Of a DNA stretch of 52,068 nt, positions 17,572 to 26,427 are shown piece by piece. How positions within the stretch are numbered: position 1 is the first letter of the stretch; each line of letters starts with the position of its first letter. Both the position numbers and the translations under genes were made by a program. Source of the stretch: Rhodobacter sp. (GTDB taxonomy: Bacteria; Pseudomonadota; Alphaproteobacteria; Rhodobacterales; Rhodobacteraceae); the NCBI GenBank assembly GCA_020251025.1, contig JADCDI010000063.1:1-52068 (forward strand). The letters are read 5' to 3'. The notes under the pieces are model-generated. The model made no database searches. It saw nothing but the letters and a program-made list of their open reading frames with translations, and was not told the DNA's origin.

Positions 17572-18569
17572 AGGTAATTCGCCAGGCTCAGGCGCGACAG
17601 GCGCGCGGTTACGGCATAAAGCGTGTCCAGTTGGCTTTCCGCCTCGGTCAGGGCTGTTGCGGCTTCGTAGGGGTCGGCAGACACGATCCCAATCCGCGCA
17701 ATCTGCAAGGCCGTCGCTTCGGCCGAATTGCGTGTCGCCGCACTCGCTATCCGCTCTTGCGCCGTGCCGATCCGCGCCGCCAGCGCGCCCCGCGCATCGG
17801 TCGCATCAAGCAGCACGGCCCCGGCGGTTTTCGCCAGTTCCGCGCGCTGGGCCGCATTTCCGCCCAGTATCCCCCTGTCCAGGATGGCCGCCAGGGCCAG
17901 CCCCCTGAGCGTATCGCGCACACCCGCATCGGCCGCCGTTGCATCCAGCGGAACCGCTTCACCCTCGGCCACCGTCAAGGGAGAAAGGGCAGGCCCGCCG
18001 GTATAGGCGACAGCCGCATAGCCGGACGGGTTGGCAAACCAGGCGTCGACCGCCGCTGCCACGCCCTGCGCGGTGGTTGCAGACGCGGCTGCGGCAACCA
18101 CCGCGTCAAGAATCACGTCTGCCGGGGCCAGGGCGGGAGAGCGCGTTTCGGTCCCGCCGAACAGGCTGCGGTCCCCGACCCGGACATTCAAAGTTGCCAC
18201 GGCAGAGCGGAACTGCGCCAGCGCATCCATGGCCACTGCATCGACCGATGTCGGGTTTCCGGGGCTTGCGACCGAAAACAGGGCGGAACCCAGCTTGCCC
18301 GACATGTCCGACACGGTGGCAAGCGCCGATTGCATGGCCTGCGTCGAAAGCGCGGCCTCGGTTGTGACGGATTTGAAGGCATCCAGCCGGGCCAGCGTCG
18401 CATCCAGTGCCGTCAGCGGGGTAAAGTCACCCTTTACGGCGCGTCCGATATCCCTGATGCGCCCCGTGGTCACCTCTTGCGACCGCTGTTCAAGTTCGGC
18501 CTTCAGCTGTGTCGTCTGGTTGCGCAAGGTAAAGCTGCGCGCAAGATCGCCGATGGAAGACAGCGTCAT
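17568..18569 (-). CDS. flgL: Flagellar hook-filament junction protein FlgL
   Basis: A 333-residue flagellin-like protein. The N-terminal helix (SSIGDLARSFTLRNQTTQLKA ... EVTTGRIRDIGRAVKG) and the C-terminal helix (SADPYEAATALTEAESQLDTLYAV) match the FlgL coiled-coil ends, with VGDRSLFGGTETRSPA in the middle. The ATG at 18569 follows the flgK stop by 2 nt; the frame upstream is antisense or out-of-frame flgK. FlgL connects the hook to the filament through FlgK. Confidence 0.9.
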   Translation of the reverse strand: MTLSSIGDLARSFTLRNQTTQLKAELEQRSQEVTTGRIRDIGRAVKGDFTPLTALDATLARLDAFKSVTTEAALSTQAMQSALATVSDMSGKLGSALFSVASPGNPTSVDAVAMDALAQFRSAVATLNVRVGDRSLFGGTETRSPALAPADVILDAVVAAAASATTAQGVAAAVDAWFANPSGYAAVAYTGGPALSPLTVAEGEAVPLDATAADAGVRDTLRGLALAAILDRGILGGNAAQRAELAKTAGAVLLDATDARGALAARIGTAQERIASAATRNSAEATALQIARIGIVSADPYEAATALTEAESQLDTLYAVTARLSRLSLANYL

Positions 18570-18571
18570 CG

Positions 18572-20029
18572 TTATATTCCCAGCAAGATTTGGATCATCG
18601 AATCCACGGTCTTGATAACCTGCGCATTGGCACCATAGGCGCGCTCGATCAGCAGCAGCGATTGCAGTTGCTGATCGGTGTCGACGCCTGCCGCAAGCTC
18701 GTCGGCGCGCAGCGAATCGTGGCGGGCTGCGGCATAGCTTTGTTCCGCCTCCGCCCCGTTCCGCGCCCGTGAGACATAGGACAGCACATCGGATGCAAGG
18801 CCCGAAAAACTGCGCGCCCCCGGCTCGAACCCGCCCGATGCCGGAGAGATGAAGGCGTTCAGGCGCCCGCGCAGCCCGGTCAGCAGCGCGGATTCGCCCG
18901 GCGGCCCCTCGGCGGTGGCACCGAGGCCATCGCGCAGGCGCCAAAGCGCGCCGCCCTTGGCCGGATCGGCTGCCGTATTGACGGCAAGCCGCCCTGCCAG
19001 TCCGGTTTCGGTTGCGGCATTGAAGGCCGCCCCGGCATCGGTGAACAGGCCCGGCGCACCGGCCGACAGCGTGGTGTCGACCGAAGGATCGGCAAAGCGG
19101 GCGATCAGGTCACGGGCCGCCGCATCCAGCCGCTTTTGCTGCAAGGGTGCCTCGATGTCGCGCAGGCGGAAATTCGCGGCCAGCGCCCCGCCGTCAAGCT
19201 TGCCGGACCCCTCGCCAAAGGTCACCGGCTTGCCGTTCATCGTCAGGCCGGAAAGCGCCCCCGAGTCCAGCGTCATGTCCGGGGTGATCTTGCCCACGGG
19301 CGTAAAGCCGAACAATGCGGGCCGACCGTCCAGCAGAACGGCACCGCCCGTTGAGATCAGCGCGATCCGCCCGGTCTCCCTGTCGATCTGGCGCAGGGGT
19401 ACGATTTCAGCGATCCTGTCGATCAACTGCTGGCGCTGGTCCATCAGGGGAGAGGCATCGCGGTCCGCGACAACCTGCTTGAGGATCTGTGCGTTCAGCG
19501 CCGCCACCTTGGCCAGGGTGTCGTTCAGCTCTTTCACATTCTCGGCAATCCAGTCATCCGCCCGCTCGCGTTCCATCTGCACGGCGATCGAGGCCTTGCC
19601 GACATGGTTGGCAAGCCCCTGCGCCGCCGTCAGAACCGCTGCCAGCCGCTGTTCGCTGTCAGGGCGACCGGATGCCGAGAGCAGGGCCTGATCCAGCCCG
19701 GCGATCTTGCCGCCAAGGGATGCCGCGTCCCCGGGCGTGCCGATCACCGCCTCCAGCCTGGCGAAGGCGTCGGCCAGCACGGCGCTGCCGGCCATGTTGG
19801 CCTGGGCGACCCTGCGATCCGACAACAGGATATGATCGCTCACCCGGAGAACGCCGGTAATCCCGACACCGTTTCCCGTTCCGCCCAGGCTGCGTGCCGC
19901 AAGCTGAATCTCGCGCCGCCCGTAGCCATCGGTCAGCGCATTGGCCACATTGCTGGACACAAGTTCGGCAGACCGGGCGCTTGCCTGCAGACCGGACATC
20001 GCACTCGACAAGGAAAGAGAAAGGCTCAT
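18572..20029 (-). CDS. flgK: Flagellar hook-associated protein FlgK
   Basis: A 485-residue junction protein. The N-terminus shows the rod/hook signature (LSSAMSGLQASARSAELVSSNVANALTDGYGRR), and the C-terminus ends in the helix VDTDQQLQSLLLIERAYGANAQVIKTVDSMIQILLGI, as in FlgK and other axial proteins. It is exported by the flagellar type III system and has no cleaved signal. It lies between flgE and flgL in the same direction. Confidence 0.94.
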   Translation of the reverse strand: MSLSLSLSSAMSGLQASARSAELVSSNVANALTDGYGRREIQLAARSLGGTGNGVGITGVLRVSDHILLSDRRVAQANMAGSAVLADAFARLEAVIGTPGDAASLGGKIAGLDQALLSASGRPDSEQRLAAVLTAAQGLANHVGKASIAVQMERERADDWIAENVKELNDTLAKVAALNAQILKQVVADRDASPLMDQRQQLIDRIAEIVPLRQIDRETGRIALISTGGAVLLDGRPALFGFTPVGKITPDMTLDSGALSGLTMNGKPVTFGEGSGKLDGGALAANFRLRDIEAPLQQKRLDAAARDLIARFADPSVDTTLSAGAPGLFTDAGAAFNAATETGLAGRLAVNTAADPAKGGALWRLRDGLGATAEGPPGESALLTGLRGRLNAFISPASGGFEPGARSFSGLASDVLSYVSRARNGAEAEQSYAAARHDSLRADELAAGVDTDQQLQSLLLIERAYGANAQVIKTVDSMIQILLGI

Positions 20030-20048
20030 GACAAGGTCCTGTCACCTG

Positions 20049-21353
20049 CTAGCGTTTGATGTTCTGCGTTTCCTGCAGCATCTCGTCGACGGTCTGGATG
20101 ACCTTGGCATTGGAGGAGTAGGCGCGCTGGGTGACGATGAGCTGGGTCAGTTCTTCGGCCACGTCGGTGGAGGACCCTTCGCGTGCAAATCCGAGCACGG
20201 CGCCCGTCGGGCCGTCACCTGCATCCCAAAGGAACATCGGACCGCTTTCGGGCGAGACCTGGTAGGTCTGATTGCTCAGCGCGACCAGACCGTTCACATT
20301 CGGCACGTCCACCAGTGGCACCTGGCCGATGCGGCGGGTGAACCCCTGATCGTAAATGGCGTAGACATCGCCCTTCGAGTCAACCTGGACCGAGGTGACA
20401 TTTCCCACGGGCGAGCCGTTCTTTGTAATCTTGACGGGGGCAAAACTGTCAGACAATTGCGTCATGCCGTCGGGCGCGCCCGGCCTGCCGATCGACAGCG
20501 AAATGGACCCGCCCGCCACAGTCACGGGAATGGTGCCTGTCGCGGCGTTATAAGCACCCCCCGAAACTGTCGTCACGGACGACAGCGTACCCCCCGATCC
20601 GGCCGACGTGTTGAAGACAAGCGTGTACGCCCCCACGACACTGCCGCCCGATGCAGAGTCGCGCAGGGTCATCGTCCAGGTGTTCGAGGAGCCGGTTGTC
20701 GGAACGGTCGGTTCAAAGGTCACATCCAGCGTTTCAGAGATGCCGACGTTGTTGAAATACTCAAGCGCAAGGCTTTCCTCATCGCCGCTGCTGGTCGAGG
20801 CGGTCGCCGTCGCAGGCAGGTTCACAGAGAAGGCGATTTCATTGGTCGGGTTGGCGGTGAACTGGTTGAGGTTGATGCGCACAGGCTGAAGCCCGGCGTT
20901 GCTGACACGCGGAAAGTTGGGAATCGTTCCGTCCGTGTCCGCCATCCAGCCCAGCAGGACCATCCCGGATTCCGTCTTGAGATAACCCTGGCCATCGGGC
21001 CGGAACGAACCGGTGGTCATCAGGCTCAGCGGAAAGGTGGCCCCGCCGCGGTTCACGTCCTTTTCCGTCGTGACGGGAAGCATGCCCCGTCCGTCAACCG
21101 CAAGGTCTGTGGCATTGGTGGAGCCGACCAGAGATCCCCGCTGATCGATCAGCCGCATGGTGGACACGCGCACGCCGCCCGCCGAATAGCTGCTTGACCC
21201 GCCGCCCTGCAACACAAGCGAGTTGAAGTCGGCCACAGTGCGGCGATAGCCGAAGGTCGACGCATTCGCGATGTTGTCCGAGATGGTTGCCAGTTTCGTC
21301 GCATTGGCGTTGAGCCCGGCAACCCCGGCATTCAGAGAAGAGGAAATCGTCAT
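20049..21353 (-). CDS. flgE: Flagellar hook protein FlgE
   Basis: A 434-residue hook subunit. N-terminal signature: SLNAGVAGLNANATKLATISDNIANASTFGYRR. C-terminal signature: VAEELTQLIVTQRAYSSNAKVIQTVDEMLQETQNIKR. The central domain is Ser/Thr/Gly-rich and low in charge, typical of hook proteins. First gene of the operon; a CtrA-like box lies about 58-72 nt upstream of its ATG. Confidence 0.94.
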   Translation of the reverse strand: MTISSSLNAGVAGLNANATKLATISDNIANASTFGYRRTVADFNSLVLQGGGSSSYSAGGVRVSTMRLIDQRGSLVGSTNATDLAVDGRGMLPVTTEKDVNRGGATFPLSLMTTGSFRPDGQGYLKTESGMVLLGWMADTDGTIPNFPRVSNAGLQPVRINLNQFTANPTNEIAFSVNLPATATASTSSGDEESLALEYFNNVGISETLDVTFEPTVPTTGSSNTWTMTLRDSASGGSVVGAYTLVFNTSAGSGGTLSSVTTVSGGAYNAATGTIPVTVAGGSISLSIGRPGAPDGMTQLSDSFAPVKITKNGSPVGNVTSVQVDSKGDVYAIYDQGFTRRIGQVPLVDVPNVNGLVALSNQTYQVSPESGPMFLWDAGDGPTGAVLGFAREGSSTDVAEELTQLIVTQRAYSSNAKVIQTVDEMLQETQNIKR

Positions 21354-21410
21354 CCGGCAGCGCCCTTTTCAGAGGGTTAATGGTACGGACCCCACTTTGC
21401 GCGCGACGGC

Positions 21411-21425
21411 TTAAGAACGGCTTAA
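21411..21425 (-). promoter_or_regulatory. CtrA-type binding site upstream of flgE
   Basis: On the minus strand TTAAGCCGTTCTTAA is an exact TTAA-N7-TTAA, the core of the CtrA consensus (final C missing). A TTAAC half-site follows at 21376-21380. It sits about 65 nt upstream of the flgE start. CtrA control of flagellar genes is known in Rhodobacterales and Caulobacter; control here is inferred. Confidence 0.65.
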
Positions 21426-21444
21426 TGCATGGAAGTTGAACTAT

Positions 21445-22293
21445 TCAGCGGTCGCGCCGCAGCAGGATCACCTCCAGGCGGTTGTTGCGGGTTGCCATGG
21501 GATTGTCGGTTGCCGGCACGCGGTCCGCAAATCCGGCCATGCGCTGAAGGCGTGCGCCCGGCAGGCCCGCCCCTTCAAGCTTGCGCCGCATCACGTCGGC
21601 CCGGTCTGCGGACAGGTCCCAGACCGGGTTGCGGATCAGGGTAATCGGATAGGACCGGACGTGCCCCTGCACGGCAACCTTGTTGCTGGCAAGATTGAGA
21701 ACCTCTGCCAGAAGTCCCGCGATTTCGTCCAGAACCGGGGCAGGGGTGGCACTGTCCGCCTCGAAAAGCGCGGCATTCTCAAGATCGAAAATCTCGATGA
21801 CAAGCCCTTCATCCGTGATCTTGGTCACGATGTGCCGCAAGGCCTGCTCCATCGTCATGCTTTCGCCGCCGCGGGCCAGCAGGGCTTTCTCGACTTCCTT
21901 GATCGCCTCGTCCGCCCCCTCGCCTCCGGTGCCGTCGCCTTCCGAGATGCGGTTGGCACCGCGCGCGCGGTCTTCCTCGGTCGGTCGTGCCACGGAGGCA
22001 CCGGTGCCGCTTTGAGAGAAGGCTTCTTCGGAAAACACGTTGTCGCCGCCGAAGAATCCTTCACCGCCCCCCGAGACCCGATTGATCGGGATCGTCGGAT
22101 TGAAGTAATCCGCAAGCCCCTTTCGCTGCTTTTCCGTTGTCGCGTTCAACAGCCACATCAACATGAAGAAGGCCATCATTGCGGTGACGAAGTCGGCATA
22201 TGCCACCTTCCAGGCACCGCCATGGTGCCCGCCCGCCTGAATGATCTTCTTGCGTTTGATGATGACCGGCGAAGCATTCGGCTGCTTTGCCAT
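21445..22293 (-). CDS. motB: Flagellar motor protein MotB
   Basis: A 282-residue stator protein with one N-terminal transmembrane segment: VAYADFVTAMMAFFMLMWLL carries the proton-binding Asp, followed by the plug region. A long charged linker (about 65-130) leads to an OmpA-like peptidoglycan-binding domain. That domain keeps DLSADRADVMRRKLEGAG and RNNRLEVILLR, but the usual GHTD is GHVR, an odd change in the binding loop. The ATG at 22293 gives MAKQPNASPVIIKRKKI, typical of MotB. motA is not in the window. Confidence 0.88.
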   Translation of the reverse strand: MAKQPNASPVIIKRKKIIQAGGHHGGAWKVAYADFVTAMMAFFMLMWLLNATTEKQRKGLADYFNPTIPINRVSGGGEGFFGGDNVFSEEAFSQSGTGASVARPTEEDRARGANRISEGDGTGGEGADEAIKEVEKALLARGGESMTMEQALRHIVTKITDEGLVIEIFDLENAALFEADSATPAPVLDEIAGLLAEVLNLASNKVAVQGHVRSYPITLIRNPVWDLSADRADVMRRKLEGAGLPGARLQRMAGFADRVPATDNPMATRNNRLEVILLRRDR

Positions 22294-22501
22294 CAGACAC
22301 CCCACAAATCCCCGCATCCGGCATAGCCGCTGCGGGTGAACGCCGCTTTAACCTGCGGCATTTTAGCGGTTTCGTGCCGCCGATCCGTTCCTTTTGGCCA
22401 GCATGACCGGCAATGCCGGGCCATATCGCCAGGGCCGCCCAGCCGCCGTGGCCAAGAACGGGATACATCGCCGGATCAGTCTTGCATGCCCGCAGGAAAG
22501 C

Positions 22502-22517
22502 GCCCCGAACAGGGGGC
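22502..22517 (-). terminator. Possible terminator of tRNA-Lys
   Basis: On the minus strand GCCCC-CTGTTC-GGGGC forms a 5-bp stem 44 nt beyond the tRNA 3' end, followed by GCTTTCC. The weak T-tract makes this tentative. Confidence 0.3.
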
Positions 22518-22560
22518 TGCCTGCCATGCGGCAGCCCGGGTCCGGCCGGCTTTCAGGGAC

Positions 22561-22637
22561 TGGTGAGCGGGGGGGGATTCGAACCCCCGACCCCATGATT
22601 AAAAGTCACGTGCTCTAACCAACTGAGCTACCCGCCC
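22561..22637 (-). tRNA. tRNA-Lys (anticodon UUU)
   Basis: A complete 77-nt cloverleaf on the minus strand. Acceptor stem GGGCGGG pairs with CCCGCTC (one G-U), the D arm has AGCTCAGTTGGTTAGAGC, the anticodon stem-loop is CGTGA-CTTTTAA-TCATG with anticodon TTT, and the T arm contains GGTTCGAATCC. The CCA end is encoded (TGG at 22561-22563 on the plus strand). Confidence 0.97.
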
Positions 22638-22767
22638 TCACCGTCCCGGAGCGCCAGCGGCGTTCCCCGCACAAGACCCGCTTTGGCACAGCAGTCAGCG
22701 ACCCGGCCCGCAAGTCACGGAACGTCAAGGGCTGCACGCCAGAGACGCCGTCTCATGACAGGACCGC

Positions 22768-22796
22768 TTGGTATGAACTTCACCCGGCGGGGTCAA
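22768..22796 (-). promoter_or_regulatory. Candidate promoter for tRNA-Lys
   Basis: Minus strand TTGACC (22791-22796) and TACCAA (22768-22773) are 17 bp apart. The predicted start would leave a 5' leader of about 125 nt before the tRNA, to be removed by RNase P. Tentative. Confidence 0.35.
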
Positions 22797-22861
22797 GACC
22801 CAATCGGCGGGAAACAGCGTCGGGCTGGCAAAAGGCTGAAAGCGGGGGTATACGCGCCCCG

Positions 22862-23701
22862 ATGACACCGCCCCGCGCCATATCCGGTCTGCCCTTCATG
22901 AAAATGCACGGGCTTGGCAACGACTTTGTCGTGATCGACTCGCGCGGGCGCGGGGCTGTGACCACGGCTGCGCTGGCGCGCGCGCTGGGTGATCGCAACA
23001 GGGGCGTGGGATTTGACCAGCTGGCGGAAATCCGCGATGCGGACGATGCCGATATCGCGCTTGATTTCTGGAACAGCGACGGCACCCGCGCCGGGGCCTG
23101 CGGCAATGCCACGCGCTGCGTTGCCGGTCATGTGATGCAGGCCACCGGGCAGGACAGCATCAGCATCCGGACAGCACGCGGCAGATTGCACGCGCGCCGC
23201 CGCGCCGATGGACAGATCAGCGTCAACATGGGCCAGCCACAGCTTGACTGGGCCGAGGTGCCGCTTGCCCGGCCCACCGACACATTGCATCTTCCGCTGC
23301 CCGGCGCGCCTGTGGCCGTCGGCATGGGAAACCCGCATTGCGTGCTCTTCGTGGCGGATGCCGATGCGGCTGACGTGGCGGGGCTGGGTGCCCTGCTGGA
23401 ACATGATCCGCTGTTTCCCCAAGGCACGAATGTCGAATTCGCCGCGCTGATCGCCCCTGACCGGCTGCGGATGCGGGTCTGGGAACGGGGCGCGGGCATC
23501 ACGCTGGCCTGCGGTTCGGGGGCCTGCGCCGTTGCCGTTGCGGCGCACAGGCGCGGCCTGACCGGGCGGCGCGTTCTGCTGGACCTTGATGGCGGCAGCC
23601 TGGAGATTGACTGGCGCGAGGATGGTGTCTGGATGACCGGCCCGACCGCCCATGTCTTTGACGGGCTTGTGACACCGGCTTTCCTGGCCGCCTGCACATG
23701 A
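22862..23701 (+). CDS. dapF: Diaminopimelate epimerase
   Basis: A 279-residue PLP-independent epimerase converting LL- to meso-diaminopimelate for lysine and peptidoglycan. The two catalytic cysteines lie in GACGNATRC and [10 protein letters not shown]; the N-terminus has the signature [15 protein letters not shown], and GMGNPHCV follows. The length is standard. mtaB overlaps its stop by 4 nt (ATGA). Confidence 0.97.
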   Translation: MTPPRAISGLPFMKMHGLGNDFVVIDSRGRGAVTTAALARALGDRNRGVGFDQLAEIRDADDADIALDFWNSDGTRAGACGNATRCVAGHVMQATGQDSISIRTARGRLHARRRADGQISVNMGQPQLDWAEVPLARPTDTLHLPLPGAPVAVGMGNPHCVLFVADADAADVAGLGALLEHDPLFPQGTNVEFAALIAPDRLRMRVWERGAGITLACGSGACAVAVAAHRRGLTGRRVLLDLDGGSLEIDWREDGVWMTGPTAHVFDGLVTPAFLAACT

Positions 23702-24966
23702 CCGCGCCGGTCTTCGCCACACTCGGCTGCCGCCTGAATGCCTATGAGACCGAGGCGATGAAGGAACTTGCCGCCGCAGCGGGGCTGGAAAACGCCGTTA
23801 TCGTCAACACCTGTGCCGTCACGGCCGAGGCCCTGCGCAAGGCACGGCAGGAAATCCGGCGCCTGCGCCGCGACCACCCGGACGCCACCCTGATCGTGAC
23901 GGGCTGTGCCGCGCAGACCGAGCCGGAAACCTTCGCCGCGATGCCCGAGGTCAGCCGCGTCATCGGCAACAGCGAAAAGATGCAGGCGGCGACCTGGGCC
24001 GCGATGACGGCCCCCGGCCTGACCGGCGATACGCTGCGGGTGCAGGTGGATGACATCATGTCGGTGCGCGAAACCGCCGGGCACCTGATTGACGGCTTCG
24101 GGCGGCACCGCGCCTATGTGCAGGTCCAGAACGGCTGTGATCACCGCTGCACCTTCTGCATCATTCCCTTCGGGCGCGGCAATTCCCGTTCTGTCCCCGC
24201 CGGCGTGGTGGTGGATCAGATCAGGCGGCTGGTGGACAAGGGATTCAACGAGGTTGTCCTGACGGGGGTAGACCTGACAGGCTGGGGCGCGGACCTGCCG
24301 GCACAGCCGCGCCTTGGGGATCTGGTTCTGCGCATCCTGCGCCTTGTGCCGGACCTGCCGCGTCTGCGCATCAGCTCCATCGACCCGATCGAGGCCGACG
24401 GGGCGCTGATGCAGGCCATCGCCACCGAACCGCGGCTGATGCCGCATCTTCATCTGTCGCTGCAGGCGGGCGACGACATGATCCTCAAGCGCATGAAGCG
24501 CCGCCACCTGCGCGACGACGCCATCGCTTTTTGCGAAAAAGCCCGCCGTCTGCGGCCTGACATCGTCTTCGGGGCCGACATCATCGCAGGGTTTCCGACC
24601 GAAACCGAACAGATGTTCGAAAATTCACTGAAGCTGCTGGACGACTGCGGGCTGACCTTTCTTCACGTGTTTCCGTTCAGTCCGCGCAAAGGCACCCCCG
24701 CCGCACGCATGCCGCAGCTTCGCGGGCCAGAGATCCGCGACCGCGCCGCACGGCTGCGCGCGGCGGGCGATGCCCGGCTTTCGCGGCATCTGGCAGAGCA
24801 GTCCGGCATGACCCACCATGTGCTGATGGAAGGCCCGCGCATGGGCCGGACCGAACAGTTTGCCGAAGCGGTTTTTGACACCGATCAGCCCGAAGGCCGG
24901 ATCATCGTGGCCGACATCACCGGCACCCGGGGACAACAGCTTGTGGCACGGGTCAGGGCCGCCTGA
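23698..24966 (+). CDS. mtaB: tRNA t6A37 methylthiotransferase MtaB
   Basis: A 422-residue radical SAM enzyme that adds a 2-methylthio group to t6A at position 37 of tRNAs reading ANN codons. The N-terminal UPF0004 domain has its three auxiliary-cluster cysteines in [15 protein letters not shown] and TGCAAQ. The radical SAM CxxxCxxC is in [17 protein letters not shown], and [10 protein letters not shown] is an MtaB-type motif. The neighbouring tRNA-Lys(UUU) belongs to the group that carries this modification, although the shared locus may be chance. Confidence 0.94.
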   Translation: MTAPVFATLGCRLNAYETEAMKELAAAAGLENAVIVNTCAVTAEALRKARQEIRRLRRDHPDATLIVTGCAAQTEPETFAAMPEVSRVIGNSEKMQAATWAAMTAPGLTGDTLRVQVDDIMSVRETAGHLIDGFGRHRAYVQVQNGCDHRCTFCIIPFGRGNSRSVPAGVVVDQIRRLVDKGFNEVVLTGVDLTGWGADLPAQPRLGDLVLRILRLVPDLPRLRISSIDPIEADGALMQAIATEPRLMPHLHLSLQAGDDMILKRMKRRHLRDDAIAFCEKARRLRPDIVFGADIIAGFPTETEQMFENSLKLLDDCGLTFLHVFPFSPRKGTPAARMPQLRGPEIRDRAARLRAAGDARLSRHLAEQSGMTHHVLMEGPRMGRTEQFAEAVFDTDQPEGRIIVADITGTRGQQLVARVRAA

Positions 24967-25118
24967 TCGTATCGCCCGGCTCCGGCTGCGGTGACAGTCC
25001 GGCGATGCCCCCTGACCATTGTCCCGCCATGATACCGGCTGCGATCCGACCGATCCGCCGGCAGCCCGCCGCTGTTGTGTACCCCTACCCTCCCTTGCGG
25101 CAGGGTGGCGAAAGGATT

Positions 25119-25702
25119 TTCACGCCGGACTTGTATCGCAAAGTCCGAGCGGCCTGTGCCAAGGGTAGAAGCCCGCGCGAGGCGGCGCGGCACGTTGACT
25201 TGTCGCGCCACGGCGTGACCTCGATGATGGGGTTCCCGGTTCCACCAGATAAGGGGTGAATTCCTTTCTGGTCGCGAACCGCAGGATCGCCAGCGGGAGG
25301 AATTCACCCCTTATCTGGCGGATCACTGCTGCAGCCCTTGGGCGGAGGTGCCCCGCAGCCGGCCGGAAACCACCGGAAAACGGCTTGAGCGGGATCGGGT
25401 CGCGATGGCCGACCTTCCGGTTGCGCCCTTCAAGGCCTGTGATCAGCCCGCAGGTGCCGGAGCGCCGCAGGACCAGGGATTACCCGGTTCCGGTTGCCTG
25501 TGGCCACCGCGACGTCCGGCTGTGCGGCCATGTCGACCGGGTCGTAATGGGCTGCGGCGGCAAGGTGATCGCGCGGCATCCGCACCGCTGCGAACGCGAA
25601 GGGATGGACTTCGGTCCGATCCATCAGCTTCCGCTGATCGGGATAAGGATGCACGCATTGGACAAGGCGGCTTCCCCGGCTGACTGGGACCTGCCGCCGG
25701 GC
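25119..25702 (+). pseudogene. IS21-family transposase istA remnant
   Basis: Two separated pieces of one IstA transposase remain. About 25119-25259 encodes the N-terminal helix-turn-helix (LYRKVRAACAKGRSPREAARHVDL, then SMMGFPVPP). About 25384-25702 encodes the C-terminal part across a frameshift near 25450: ADLPVAPFKACDQ, then DYPVPVACGHRDVRLCGHVD, VIARHPHRCERE and ALDKAASPADWDLPPG. The DDE core between them is lost and replaced by about 125 bp containing a large hairpin. No istB is found. The family is assigned by recalled similarity to IS21 IstA proteins. Confidence 0.78.
25242..25321. repeat. 80-bp hairpin with near-perfect 23-nt arms inside the istA remnant
   Basis: CCAGATAAGGGGTGAATTCC (25245-25264) is repeated exactly as its reverse complement at 25299-25318; the arms extend to 23 nt with one mismatch (25242-25264 and 25299-25321). 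The 34-nt centre has a further short CTGG/CCAG pairing. It lies where the istA reading frame breaks. It may be a tiny non-autonomous element, paired terminal repeats left by an excised element, or an inverted duplication. Confidence 0.85.
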
Positions 25703-25796
25703 ACCTCGACAGCTTCGACGTCAAGGCGATCCCCAGGCTCTACAGGATGCAGGTGCCGGGGTTGGCGCGGTGCGGGCGGATGGAGCCAGGAAAGGG

Positions 25797-26279
25797 TCAC
25801 AGGGCGCGCCGATCAGGGCGCAAACCGGTATCCGCAAGGGGGTCCGGCCCGGCAGGGTGCGGATCAGCGAACCGTACCTTCGGGTCTGCCTCGACCCTTG
25901 CCGCCATGACCTCGATCTCCACCTTGAACTCGGGACGCGAGAATCCTGCGACCAGAAGCAGGGTCGATGCGGGAAGCACGTTGCAGCCGCGAAGAAAGGC
26001 ATCACGCGCGGCCATGTAGCCGGGCAGGTCGCCCCGTTCGGTCAGCCAGGCCGAGATATGGCAGATGTCCTGCACGCCCATGCCGCCTTCGGCAAGGATA
26101 TGCAGGATGTTGTCAAAGCAGATCGCCGCCTGCCCGGCCATGCTTTGCGGCACGGTTCCGTCGGCTGCGATGCCAAGCTGCCCCGACGTCCGGATAATCC
26201 GCGAACCGGCGGGCAGTTCGATACCATGTGCATAGCGGGCCAGAGGGGCGGGGATTGTCGTGGGGTTCAGGGTTCGCAT
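25797..26279 (-). CDS. RidA (YjgF/YER057c/UK114) family protein
   Basis: A 160-residue protein whose first ~128 residues are a full RidA domain: SRIIRTSGQLGIAADGTVPQ, QAAICFDNILHILAEGGMGVQDI, and RPEFKVEIEVMAARVE at the end of the fold. RidA proteins hydrolyse reactive enamine/imine intermediates or act in related amide catabolism. The start at 26279 was chosen by family length. About 32 extra C-terminal residues (ADPKVRFADPHPAGPDPLADTG...) have no family match and run toward the decayed IS21 remnant, suggesting a lost original stop codon. Confidence 0.82.
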   Translation of the reverse strand: MRTLNPTTIPAPLARYAHGIELPAGSRIIRTSGQLGIAADGTVPQSMAGQAAICFDNILHILAEGGMGVQDICHISAWLTERGDLPGYMAARDAFLRGCNVLPASTLLLVAGFSRPEFKVEIEVMAARVEADPKVRFADPHPAGPDPLADTGLRPDRRAL

Positions 26280-26427
26280 GTCAACTCCCGCAGATTGCGC
26301 GCGCCCACTATGCCCGCGCACCCCGCCCCGGCACGGCAAAAAAACCTTTCATCACGCCCCTGTTTTTCTTGTGCTGACAAGGGCAGGTATCACCGTAAGC
26401 TTCCGGCGTCGCGGAAAGGGGGACCCA

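Noticed and set aside
22340-22365. CtrA site upstream of motB
   Set aside because: A TTAA half-site is present, but the second half is not at the 7-nt spacing.
22683-22865. 60-residue frame between tRNA-Lys and dapF
   Set aside because: Basic, low-complexity composition, no ribosome site, and it overlaps the candidate tRNA promoter; a chance frame.
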